Shown here: positions 48,920 through 59,460 of the stretch, one piece after another | How the letters are laid out: each line of letters starts with the position of its first letter | Numbering within the stretch: the first letter of the stretch is position 1 | From: Liquidambar formosana | Lineage: Eukaryota > Streptophyta > Magnoliopsida > Saxifragales > Altingiaceae | DNA: 64,000 nt | Reading direction: 5' to 3' | Assembly: GCA_039720395.1 (NCBI GenBank) | Contig: CM077826.1 | Location: forward strand, 35,306,790-35,370,789 | Translations under genes and position numbers: made by a program | Notes under the pieces: generated by a model | What the model was told of the DNA's origin: nothing | The model's database searches: none | What the model saw: only the letters and a program-made list of their open reading frames with translations

Positions 48920-49742
48920 TGCTATCTCCTTCTGAAACTGGATTCTCGGCCAAGTGCTCTGAAATGACTCTCCCTTTTATCGAGCTCTGTACCACATACT
49001 TGATATCAAATTCAGATAACAACATTAACCATCGCGCAGTACGATAGGTAAACATCGGCTTTTCGAGTAGATATTTGAGTGGATCTATGCGACTAACTAG
49101 GAACACCTAGAAAGATAGCATATAATGGCGGAGTTTTTGGGAGGCCCACACCAATGCCACGCAAGTCTTTTCCACAGTGTTGTAGTTCACCTCATAGTCT
49201 GTCATTTTCTTACTCAAATAGTAGATGGCATTCTCTTTCCTCGACTCTTCCAAGTATTGTGCAAGCATTGCCCCCATAGAAGTTTCTGTGACGGTTAAGT
49301 ACAGCAACAATGGCTCTCCTTCTGTAGGTGGAACCAGTATCGGTGGATTGATTAAGTAGTGTTTAATGGCTTCAAAAGCATTCTGGCATTCCTCGTTCCA
49401 TTCTTTTGGTTCTCCTTTCTTTAGCAGCTTGAAAACGGGCTCACAAATGGTAGTGAGTTGAGCTATGAATCGGCTTATATACTGTAATCTTCCTAAGAAA
49501 CCTCGGATTTCCTTCTCATTTTTGGGCGGCGGCATCTCCAGAATGGCTTTGATCTTGCTTGGATCCACTTCAATTCCTCTCTGTGTTATCATGAAACCTA
49601 GCAACTTTCCCGCAATGACTCCGAAAGCACATTTCTGAGGGTTGAGGCGAAGCTTGTACTTTATGATTCAATCGAAGAACTTTCTGAGCACAACTACATG
49701 TCCTTTCCTATCCTTTGACTTGACAATCATGTCGTCGACGTA
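48777..49742 (-). pseudogene. pol: Tat-1 RT C-terminal part and RNase H
   Basis: The frame begins at the RT active-site box YVDDMIVKSKDR (YVDD at 49731-49742) and continues through the connection (PPPKNEKEIRGFLGRLQYIS) to RNase H (YLTVTETSMGAMLAQ, YNTVEKTCVALVWASQKLRHY, RWLMLLSEFDIKYV). Single stops interrupt it at about 49670 (TGA) and 49107 (TAG); the frame is otherwise continuous. After HLAENPV it runs into FPDEDI, where Tat elements normally start a second, archaeal-like RNase H. That domain is missing and the frame then overlaps integrase in another register. Confidence 0.8.
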
Positions 49743-50471
49743 AACCTCGACCTCTTGGAGATAGCATTGATCTCTCTCCAATAGGTCCCCCACTGAGTGA
49801 TGAAGGACATTTTCTCTATATCTTCTGGTGCCATTTTGATTTGATTGTAACCCGAGAAACCATCCATGAAAGAAAGAAGAGCGTGCCTTGCGGTACTATT
49901 GACTAACACGTCAATGTGTGGTAGTGGAAAGTCATCCTTAGGACATGCCTTATTCAAATCGCGAAAGTCTACACACATACGCATTCTGCTATCCTTCTTT
50001 GGAGCTGGTACTATATTTGCAAGCCATTCAGGGTACTCCACGACCTTAAGGAACTTAGCTTCTATCTGCTTGATCACCTCTTCCTTTATCTTCAACGCCC
50101 ACTCAGGCTTCATTCTCCTCAACTTTTGCTTAACAGGCTTCATGTCAGGATTGGTTGGAATGTGATGCTGCACTATATCTGTGTCTACTCCAGGCATATC
50201 TTCATAAGACCATGCGAACGCTTCAAGGTTTTCTCTCAACAACTCAACCAATTGTTCTTTTTCAGAAGGGGAAAGTGTTGTACCAATTTTAATTATTTTT
50301 GGCAATTCATTCGTCTCTAGATTAATTGATTCTAGTTCTTCTATAATTGGTTGTGCTATCCCTTTATTCCTTTGCTCAACGAGCTCGGGAGGGATATCAG
50401 CGTCTCTAGGGTCTATTTCCATGCCACACACATTAAGAGACAAAAAGGCACGAAGACAATGGATATAATCT
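49727..50471 (-). pseudogene. pol: Tat-1 reverse transcriptase, N-terminal part
   Basis: Starts just after the candidate intron. It holds the segment before RT (LRENLEAFAWSYEDMPGVD), then RT blocks VEYPEWLANIVPAPKKDSR, MCVDFRDLNKACPKDDFPLP and LLSFMDGFSGYNQIKMAPED. After QWGTYW it breaks off: the part with PFGLKNAGATYQR-type residues expected in this family is absent, and the YVDD box follows almost at once in another frame. So about 25-30 codons are deleted across the catalytic palm, and RT cannot work. Confidence 0.8.
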
Positions 50472-50620
50472 CTGCGAGAAAATAAAGAAAGTCCCAATCA
50501 CTAATTGAAGACTCTGAAACAACAAAACAACACTGAAGACAACTCTAAAGGACTCAACAAATGAAATGCTTGAAACAAAGACAGATTGTTTGTTAACTCA
50601 AGACTCAAAAGAAAACCTAC
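50472..50620 (-). other. Candidate intron between gag-pro and pol of Tat-1 (149 nt)
   Basis: On the minus strand the gag-pro frame ends ...GATATGTAG. A donor GTAGGTTTTC starts at 50620, and an acceptor TTTATTTTCTCGCAG with a good pyrimidine tract ends at 50472. Splicing removes the stop codon and joins the gag-pro frame to the RT frame in register. Ogre elements are known to splice an intron at this place. A weaker acceptor (TTGTTGTTTCAG, ending 50514) is also present. Confidence 0.6.
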
Positions 50621-53600
50621 ATATCCTCTACTGGCTTAGACTCTTCTTTCCTTGGAAAAGGAACCGGGGACCCTTCGGTGTACCAATTCTGAAGTGGCTC
50701 GCTGACTGTCTGGAATGTTGGAACTGGAACCTCTTCACAATCTTCGATGGCTAGCACACATTCTGAAAACAATCGGCTCATAACCTCTGAATCCATGCTG
50801 ACTGCCCAATCCTCTTCTTCTCTATCGCTATCTATTGCAGAATCCTCGACCATGGTTGCTGTGATCGGATACCACTCGGTCTCAAAGAAAATTTCAAACC
50901 CAGGGAGTCTGGCTCTGATGGACTCCACATAAGTAGGCTCCGAAAAACCACAATATGGGAAATCTTCCCCCTCTTTCATAAAGCACCCATTCAAAGTTGG
51001 CTTGTAAGGCTCAAGCGGGTGAATAACTGTGTGCCCGCGAGCTTTAGCAATCTCTTTCTCTTTTCTCAGCCACGCTTGTTCCTTGTAATCTGCTTGTGTT
51101 GGCTTATATCCTAAGCCAAAGGTATGCAAGGCCGACTGGTGCTCAATTGACTCTGAAATTCCTTAGTGCCTTAGTCCCATTCCCATGCCAGGAAAGAAAC
51201 CCATAATCTTCATGATTTCAGCAACACGCAAGTTCCCATGTGGTGAAAAGTCTAGTGGGATAAGCTTTTTACCTGCGGGTGTTGAGTTGATGACCTGCAC
51301 ATATTCAAACCCTGATAATGGCAGATCGTGCTTGATCTCACAAATGGGGATTCTTGATATTTGACTGGCAACGAGTTCATAGTCTCTTTGTAAGGTCACA
51401 ATAGATCCTTTGTAAGGGAATTTAACTTTTTGGTGCAAGGATGATGGGATGGCCCCATTTGGATGGATCCATGGTCAACCTAGCAAGAGATTGAAACAGG
51501 AAGGAACATCGAGAACTTGGAATTCAACCTCAAACTCTGCCGGTCCTATGATTAATAGTAAGGTCACCATACCAATTACCTCCCTTCTTGTGTTGTCATA
51601 TGCTCTCACTGATTGCCCAGATGGCACAAAATCTGTAGGTCCCAACCCAAGAGGTGTAGCAGTACGAAGCGGACACACATTCAAAGCAGAACCATTGTCA
51701 ATAAGGACAGTGGGAACCCGTTTCCCTAAGGTATCAACAGTTATGTTCAAAGCCTGCACATGATCTCTTCTCCCCTTTGGCAAATCAGCTTCCATAAAGA
51801 TTATGGTAGCTACTTTCTCGACGGGGGTTATAAGACTCACCAATCCTTCCGGTGAAGTATCGATGGGTACTTGGACATGGTTCAAGAGCTTAAGCATAGT
51901 CTGACGGTGCTTGAGAGAAGCCATAAGCAATCCCCATATGGTAATGTTGGCTTGAGTCTTTTTCAATTGCTTTAGGACTTTATCCTCTTCATCGTAGATT
52001 TTAGGTCTTTGCCCCTTCTCCAGTGCTTCCACTGGATTTTCATTCTCAAGGTAGGATGGTTTGAAGTGACGACCGCCCCTAGTCAAGTGGTCAACTTCTT
52101 CAGAGTCTACCTACAGATCATTTACTTCATCGCTACAGGTTTCACCCATGATGTCTCCCCATTCAAGCATATCTACCTCTTGCATTAGAGACTTTTCTGT
52201 CGACCGTTCTTCTTTCAAGGATTTTCCCTATCCGGTTTCATGGACTGGGGATTTCTCTGTTGGTTGCTCATCTTCCCATGGATTTCCCCATCTAGTTGCA
52301 CGAACAGGAATGGTTATTGTAGGCAGTGCAGTGTAGAGAACATAGAAGTCAAACTTCCCGGATGGTTCCCCCAATAAACCCACTTCAGGGTCTCCGGCAT
52401 CATATCTTTCCTTCAAATGTCGCTGGAATAACTTTCGAGGCTTACTCAGTTTCTTCGACACTTCCTTCTCAACAACCTTTTCTTTTCCCATAGGCTTCTT
52501 CTCGAGATTTGCCCATTCTAGCATATCGATCTCTTGCATGTTTTCTTTATGTAGGGTAGGCAACAATGTAGGCACTTCACATGGATTCGACTGTGGAATT
52601 ATCAGAATTCCCTCGTCAATCAAGTCTTGGACCACTTTCTTTAGCAAGGTGCAATCCTCAGTATCATGGCCAGATTTTCTATGGTATAGGCAAAATGATG
52701 GGTCAGGGACAAGTGAAAGCTGAGGTGGAAGGGGAGTGATAAGACCTCTTTTCTTGCAATGGTGAAATACTTTGGTGAGACTCATAGGCAAAGTGGTGTA
52801 ATGGCGAATGGGTCGAGGTGGATGAGATGAATTGTCTTCTATTGCATTGACATTAGAAGTAGGGGATGGGTTATGGGATGGCAAAGGATTTTGAGTGACA
52901 TTGGGACGGTTAGGAGGAGTAGGTGGGCCTATGATCTTCTTGTCAATGAGGTTTTGTATTTCATGTCTGAGACGGATACAACGATCTGTTCTATGGCCTT
53001 TGGATTGATGGAAATGGCAGTACTCATTTTTGTTGTACCACCTAGGCAATGGATTTGGTGGAGGTATTGGGTCTAGAGGTTTTAGGATGCCCCTTGCTTT
53101 CAATCTTTCATAAACCTTGTCCAATGGTGCATACAAATCAGAGAATTGACGAGGAGTAGAATTGTTGCCAATGTTCCATGGCTGTTGTGGAGCGATTGCA
53201 TTCACTTCAGTAGGTGCCTTTCCATTGTTCCCTATCCGACGAAACCTTGAAGGATCTTCAACCTTGATAGTGCCATTGGTTATGGCATCTTCCACTTGTG
53301 TCCCAGAACTAATCAGAGCTTTGAAAGTAGGGAAGCAATGAGCAAACAAGTGCTTGTGATATATAGGCAATAGGTTCTTGACCACCATTCGTATCTGTTC
53401 TTCTTCATTAGGCCTATCGAACATCTTAGAAGCTTTCTTCCTCCACCTAGTAATGTAGGAAGAGAAAGATTCATTTGCCGCCTGTTTGGTAGTCTCCAAG
53501 TCTCTCCTTGTCACATCAACTTCCGTGTTGTACTTGTAGTGATCAGTGAACTCTCTACATACGTCTTCCTATGTTCTAGTCTTTGACTCATCCAAACTCA

Positions 53601-53872
53601 GAAACCAATGCAGCGAAGAAGTGCTAAGTGATTCATGGAATAATTGAGCCATCAACTCCTCGGAAGCACCACGAGGTTGCATTACTCGGACATACATTTT
53701 CAAGTGAGTCTTAGGGCAACCCGTTCCATCAAACTTCTGTAACTCTGGCATCTTGAATGAAGTCGGCAATCTCGCTTGAGGGAAGGGAGAAAGAGTGTGG
53801 ATATCCACAAAATCATCAGCACGGAGAATACCCTTCAAAGTCTTCTCCAAGGCCAACATCCTTGCAGCCATC
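50621..53872 (-). pseudogene. gag-pro: Tat-1 gag-protease, N-terminally truncated
   Basis: A single frame of 1,084 codons runs the whole way from 53872 to the intron donor, broken by only five stops: TAG at 53569, 52228 and 52111, TGA at 51475, TAA at 51163. Gag: PELQKFDGTGCPKTHLKMYV, TRRDLETTKQAANESF, two zinc knuckles (YCHFHQSKGHRTDRC, FCLYHRKSGHDTEDC). Protease: VLIDNGSALNVCPL with DNGS at the active site. Then a glycine-rich G-patch-like MGFFPGMGMGLRH and an acidic tail. At least three of the five stops are one transition away from the residue expected (W, R and Q). The N-terminal gag codons were cut off by Tat-2. Confidence 0.85.
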
Positions 53873-54587
53873 TGTGGACCCCGGAAATCGGGCCCCACGA
53901 GGGGATTTGTGTCACGACCCAAATTAATTAAGCCGTGATCAATGATAATAAAACAAGCTTTTTCTTTAATAAAACCTTTGATAAAACATGGATGACACGT
54001 GTTAAAACCTCAACCATTTTAAAAATTTTCGGCATGACCCATCCGTAGATAGGACATACCATCGTGAAAACCTATTATGAAAATCTATACATAAAATTTC
54101 CTGTCATCCATGTAAGTGGTATCATCCCATGCATCGCATTCCACGCATACAACCATAAATAATTAAAATTACAACCCGGATTGAATTTACATTTACAATT
54201 CCGATTTAATTACATTGATAATTAACATGATGAAATTTCCATTAAGAACCACTTCCGCCCAAGATAGCCAAATCAATCCTTGGATTATCTGAAAAACATT
54301 TAAAAATAATAGGCGTGACTCCGACGACTCAGTAGATACAATTTGACATAGTAAACTAAAGCAATGATATAAATGAAACCCATTATATCATTTAAAGCAA
54401 AATATACTAACCAAGTATATTACAAATACCAAAATAAGTTATAACCCATAACTTAAAATAAATAATGCATAATGCTCAATGCATGTGACTCATGTCCAAT
54501 TTACATTAAATCTATTTATTACCAACCACTCCCGCAGGAGTCTTCGCGCGGAAACGGAGGATTTTAAACCCAACCTCCAAGAGGACA

Positions 54588-54668
54588 ACACAAGGGTTCC
54601 TACCTGGAACCGGAAAGTAGCCTCTGATTCGGGAACACAAGGGTTCCTACCTGGAACCGGAAAGTACC
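54588..54668. repeat. 47-bp tandem duplication in S2
   Basis: ACACAAGGGTTCCTACCTGG at 54588 and again at 54635, each followed by AACCGGAAAGTA. Confidence 0.85.
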
Positions 54669-55867
54669 CCAGGACTAAAGGAATGGAAAACACCGCAAAG
54701 TCCCATTGACTGCAAGTAGTCCAATTCCAATGACCCCTTTTAATGCAATACTTTTACCCAGTATTCATTAAGTCCATTCAATGCATGATTATGCCAACAT
54801 GCAATGCGATAAACCATAAAATGATTTTATAACCAAAATCATCTCCAAGGTATGCTATATAAGCCATAATCAAATAACTTCATAATTATACCCAAAATCA
54901 TAATAACCACATAAATTCTCATTATGATTATAACCTTGAAATCATAATCGAAAACCTCGAATAAACAGGGAAAGTAACCGTAAAATCACTACATCTATAT
55001 TCCATAGGATGTATACAATTAACCAAAATTATTAATAAACATAATTCCAATTTATGTTGTCAAATACCCAAAGTTCTCCTTCAAGATTTATTCCATAAAT
55101 CATTTATATACATATTCTAAGCCCATGAATACCAAATAATATGATAATATATACCATATTATCATGTCAATAGTTTAAACCTATGTAAATTGCACCTACC
55201 TCAACCAAACGCGTAGAAAAATGTAACCTTTGAGGTTGTGGGTATGAAGTCCAAGCCCTAAGATGCAAATGCACACTCCCAATCCAAGCCCTAGCTCCCA
55301 AATGCCATGGATGATGTTGGTGATGGAGGTCCCAACTCCAAATCACCACCAAAACTCCCCAAAATGCATGAATAAACCCATAAATGTAAGAATGAGATGA
55401 TAAACCAAAAGAAATTACAAACCCTAACTCTAAAATATGAGAAAATACCTCTAAAAGTGCCCAAGAGTTGGTGAGGATGACAATCCAAGCCCACACCCAT
55501 GAAATCCAAGCTCAAATCACCGTGAACAAGCTCCAAGCTCCACCAAAAGGTTGGAGAATATGAATCCAACCTTAATAATACATTCCCAAGCATCAAGGAG
55601 AGAGAAAAACCCAAATCCACAACCATACACACGTAGATCGGGCCAAAATACGCTAGATCCGAGCTTGCCGGCGTCGGATCGAGGTCGTCGTGCTCCGGCG
55701 AGACGTCGTCGAGCCTCCACCCCCTCTTCTCCTTCTCTCCCTCTCTCTCTCTCTCTCCATGCCCAAAAAGACCAGATTTTGGTCTAAAATCGTGTGGGAT
55801 GGGTTTTTATAAGGGGTGAGGGGCATTTGCATCATTTTACGCAAAAAAATTTGCAAAATCTGTGATG

Positions 55868-55974
55868 CACGATCGATCGTGGTCTGAGGGCACGATCGAT
55901 CGTGAAAAACAGAAGCAAAATGCATTTCCGGGGCACTGACGATTGATCGTCCCAAAGCCAGGATCGATCGTCAC
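55868..55974. promoter_or_regulatory. CGATCG palindrome array in S2
   Basis: CACGATCGATCGTG at 55868 and 55891, GACGATTGATCGTC at 55938, GGATCGATCGTCAC at 55961. It lies 55-170 bp upstream of the minus-strand TATA box at 55804-55814. Confidence 0.8.
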
Positions 55975-56081
55975 TTGCTGAAAATGCCCAGTAACTCAGG
56001 CAATTGTGTATAAACCCACACAGTACACACCACTGCCTTATTTTCATTAAAAACATTTAAGTAATCTTCTCCATTCCTTTA

Positions 56082-56654
56082 GGAGTTTGTAATATTATAA
56101 GACATTGGTGATTTTATGGGATTTTATTAGCATGTTTGGATTGGGTTCCACGCATGTTTGTTTTAGGAAAATCTGTGGGGCGACAGATTTTGTACTAAAA
56201 CTTGAAAATGAGATTTTGATATATTGGGTATTTGATTTTTTTGATATTTTATTTGGATTCAAATGGGGGGTTATTTGCTTATTTTCATTAAATAACTTAA
56301 ATTAAATTAATTTTAATTTAATTTAAGTTATTTAATGAAAATAAGCAAATAACCCCCCATTTGAATCCAAATAAAATATCAAAAAAATCAAATACCCAAT
56401 ATATCAAAATCTCATTTTCAAGTTTTTAATTTAATTTAAGTTATTTAATGAAAATAAGCAAATAACCCCCCATTTGAATCCAAATAAAATATCAAAAAAA
56501 TCAAATACCCAATATATCAAAATCTCATTTTCAAGTTTTAGTACAAAATCTGTCGCCCGACAGATTTTCCTAAAACAAACATGCGTGGAACCCAATCCAA
56601 ACATGCTAATAAAATCCCATAAAATCACCAATGTCTTATAATATTACAAACTCC
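56082..56654. repeat. Foldback element with 229-bp arms inside S2
   Basis: Left arm 56082-56310 and right arm 56426-56654 are reverse complements, with one difference seen (CTGTGGGGCGACAG against CTGTCGGGCGACAG). The 115 bp between them (56311-56425) repeat the inner half of the right arm. Ends are GGAGTTTGTAATATT and AATATTACAAACTCC. I found no convincing target duplication. The mirrored 66-residue frames on both strands are a consequence of the palindrome and do not indicate genes. It could be a MITE or a local inverted duplication. Confidence 0.8.
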
Positions 56655-59185
56655 CATTACCGCCAAAAATTATCCTTTAAAACGAAGATTTATGAAAATT
56701 CACTTTTTCCCCAACACTTAGCCAAATTTCAGCAGCTTAAACCCTTAAGTTGCAAATGAGGCTAAGCGCACCCAAAAGATACTCAATGCACCAAAACAAG
56801 CATCAAAACACATCCAACATTAAAATATCATACACATGCATTACCCATGCATAAAATCATTCGAAAAATCAAAGGATTAACTACGTTAACCAAAGATTAA
56901 ACCCTTAATACCCTATTTAAAAATTACGGGTATTACAATTTGGAAAGAAGAATAGGGTTTGAAAACGAAAAAGGGGAGTCGCCACCTTATTTTTTAAAGG
57001 AAACAAGGAAAACCCTAAAAAAACAGTTTTGTTTTAGGAAAACAAAAGATTGATTCCATGTTCAAAAATGGTAAGGCAAAAAGTCTTTTGGAAACCAGAG
57101 AAATCGGGGATTCAGAGGCTAAGTTACGATATGGGAAGGTTCTAGGCAAAGCCTATAGGCACCCATATCGCCCTAAACGGTTTCTTAATTTAATTGGGCT
57201 AAATCAAAGTCTTATTCACACACGAATCAACAATTATCATCACAAGACAGCATGCATATCATTCATTCATTCATCCATATGATCAAGTAAATCAAAGAAA
57301 AACAGAAAAAGAAAGAGGGAGGGAAGAAAACCTAGGATACTTAGTATCCTAGGGCGGACTTGAACCTCACGAAGAGCGCCTACGTACCATGTATGGAAAT
57401 ACATGGATCAAAGTCTACGTAGTTCGAATGGGAATAGGGTTATAACCTAATCAAGGCCTATGGTAAACCCTAAGTTTCCTTTCAAGTAAAACATGGTAAG
57501 TTTCCAAAATAAATGATTCTCAAAAGATCTTTAGTAAATATGGCATTTGATAAAGATGGAAACTTTGATTTAAAAGGCAATTTTATGAAAGGATACTATA
57601 GAATCTACCATACCCCTCTATTAGGAAACAACCCTAGGGGGGAGAAATGGAAAGTTTCAAGGAAAGGAAAGAAGGGTGAATTGGGGCACCCTCATACCCT
57701 ACTTACCTTTAAGCAAAAGCAACTTGTCAAAATAACCACCCTATTGCATAAGGTAATTATCTTATTTGCAAGATTTCATCTCGCAATAGCTAAAATAACC
57801 ACCCCACATTGGTGGGGTAGTTGCACCTGTTGTACCTGTTAAGCACCTGCAATTTGCATGCAAAACATACCAAAATACTAACCAACCAAGCTAGGCTCCA
57901 ATCAAGCAATTATCATGCTAAAACATAGGCAAACACATGCTCAGAATATGGCAATAAGAACAATGGACAAATCTGGACAGAATTGAAATAAGGTCTAAAA
58001 TCACTCATAAGTCATGCAAAGAACACCAATCATGAACCAATAAAGACCCTAATTCAATCCTATATTCAATGACATGCAATAAACCCTAAAATCCACTACT
58101 ATGAATGCAAAAATATCCTTTTTAGGGAAATAAACAAATCTGGACAGAATTGAATTAAAGCCTATATTCATCCACTAAGCATGCAAACAACATAAATAGT
58201 GAACAATCATAAACCCTGATTTGAACCTAGAACCATGACATGCATAAAAACCCTAAAATCAACTATGTGAATGCTCAAAAATATCATAGTTATCAAATAT
58301 GCAACACATATATATCAACTATGAAGAAAAAATAAAGAAAAACCCTAAACTATCATGCTATATGCAACTTTCCTAATACAAGGATGAATGAAACCCTAGA
58401 ATCACAATTGCGCTCAAAATCACATAAAATAACTCTAAATCATGCAAAACTCATCATGGACATTATTCTAATCATGCATATTAATCAATAGAAGCATCAA
58501 CACATGATAAAAACACAAGCTTGCACATGAAATATAGCTATTCTAAGTAAAAACCTAATTTCAACACAAGAAAAACCCTAGAATCCCAAACATGCAGTAA
58601 ATCACATGGAACAGCATCCTAGCATACTAAACAGCCCATAAACATCCTCCTAATCATGCATACATACCAATGGAAGCAACAAGACATGATAAAAACACAA
58701 GCTTTAATATGCAAAAGAGTTATTTCATGTAGAAAACCAATTTCAGCACTAAGGAAACCCTAGAATCCCAAACATGCAGTAAATCACATGGAATAACATC
58801 CTAGCATACTAAACAGCTCATAAACATTATCCTAATCATGCATACATACCAATGGAAGCAACAAGACATGATAAAAACACAAGCTTTGATATGCAATCAT
58901 CTTATTCTATGCAAAACCCTAACTTTAAAAGAGAAAAGAGGAGGAAGGGGGGTATACCTATGGTGAAGTATCCTCTTGCTGCTGTAGAAAGTCCTCCTTC
59001 CTCTTATGCACTGCTGGGAATTCCTTCCTTCAAGCCTTCAAGCCAAACTCCAGCCCTCCTTCAAGCTTTCTCTCACACTCTCTCACTCAAAGTTTAGGTT
59101 AAAGTACCCTAAGGATGGCTGCCATAGCCTCCAATATGCCTCCCACTTCAGAAATTGCCTCCTCTATTGCTGAAGTATAAAGGGG

Positions 59186-59194
59186 TATTTATAG
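59186..59194 (-). promoter_or_regulatory. TATA box of the Tat-2 LTR
   Basis: Minus strand CTATAAATA, followed by CTTCAGCAATAG. Confidence 0.55.
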
Positions 59195-59380
59195 GGGTTG
59201 AGGGGAAACCCTCAATGGTTGGGATTAAAACCCTAGGGATTGATCCAAGGGCTCTTAGAGGTTCCCTTGGGGCTCAAGTAGGTCAAATAGGGCTGAAATT
59301 AGGGTTAAATGGCGGCTGGAGGCGAGCAAATCCGAGGAAATAGGGAGGGAGCCGCGTCAAAGCTCAAAAAAGGAAAGTGA

Positions 59381-59460
59381 CTCGGGTGACCACCTGGGGC
59401 TGGGCGGCTAGCCGCCTGGGCCCAGGCAGCTAGCCGCCCAGGCCTGGGTGGTCACCCGAG
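59381..59460. promoter_or_regulatory. GC-rich palindromic array in the Tat-2 LTR promoter
   Basis: CTCGGGTGACCACC at the left and GGTGGTCACCCGAG at the right are exact inverted repeats. Inside are GGGCGGCTAGCCGCC and CAGCTAGCCGCCC. About 190 bp upstream of the TATA box. Confidence 0.8.

Larger units (their letters stand above)
36584..53872 (-). mobile_element. Tat-1, Tat/Ogre-lineage Ty3/gypsy element with two antisense genes
   Basis: On the minus strand it runs gag (to 52228), protease, a candidate intron, RT, RNase H, integrase (to 47720), then 7.8 kb holding two plus-strand genes and tandem repeats, then the 3' LTR (36584-39921). Its gag is cut at 53872 by Tat-2, so its 5' LTR and leader lie beyond the window. 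The element landed in Sire integrase (flank TATAT at 36579-36583; the second copy is not in view). Antisense ORFs between pol and the 3' LTR are known in Tat-lineage elements; the exon structure and promoter arrays described here are read from this sequence. Confidence 0.85.
53910..56937 (-). mobile_element. Solo LTR S2 (3028 bp including the foldback)
   Basis: Begins TGTCACGACCC and ends GGGTATTACA, flanked by the 5-bp target duplication ATTTG (53905-53909 and 56938-56942). On the minus strand it reads TGTAATACCCG...GGGTCGTGACA, termini typical of Del/Tekay-like chromoviruses (lineage by terminus only). TATA box (minus CCTTATAAAAA) at 55804-55814, with a CGATCG palindrome array just upstream. 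The minus-strand frames at 55167-55955 are chance openings. 54588-54668 is a 47-bp tandem duplication. Confidence 0.8.

Noticed and set aside
55167..55955. Overlapping minus-strand frames of 67-113 codons
   Set aside because: They fall in the untranslated part of solo LTR S2 in several frames, with low-complexity CT/GA sequence, and show no domain.
56105..56631. Two identical 66-codon frames on opposite strands
   Set aside because: They mirror each other only because they lie in the arms of the inverted repeat.
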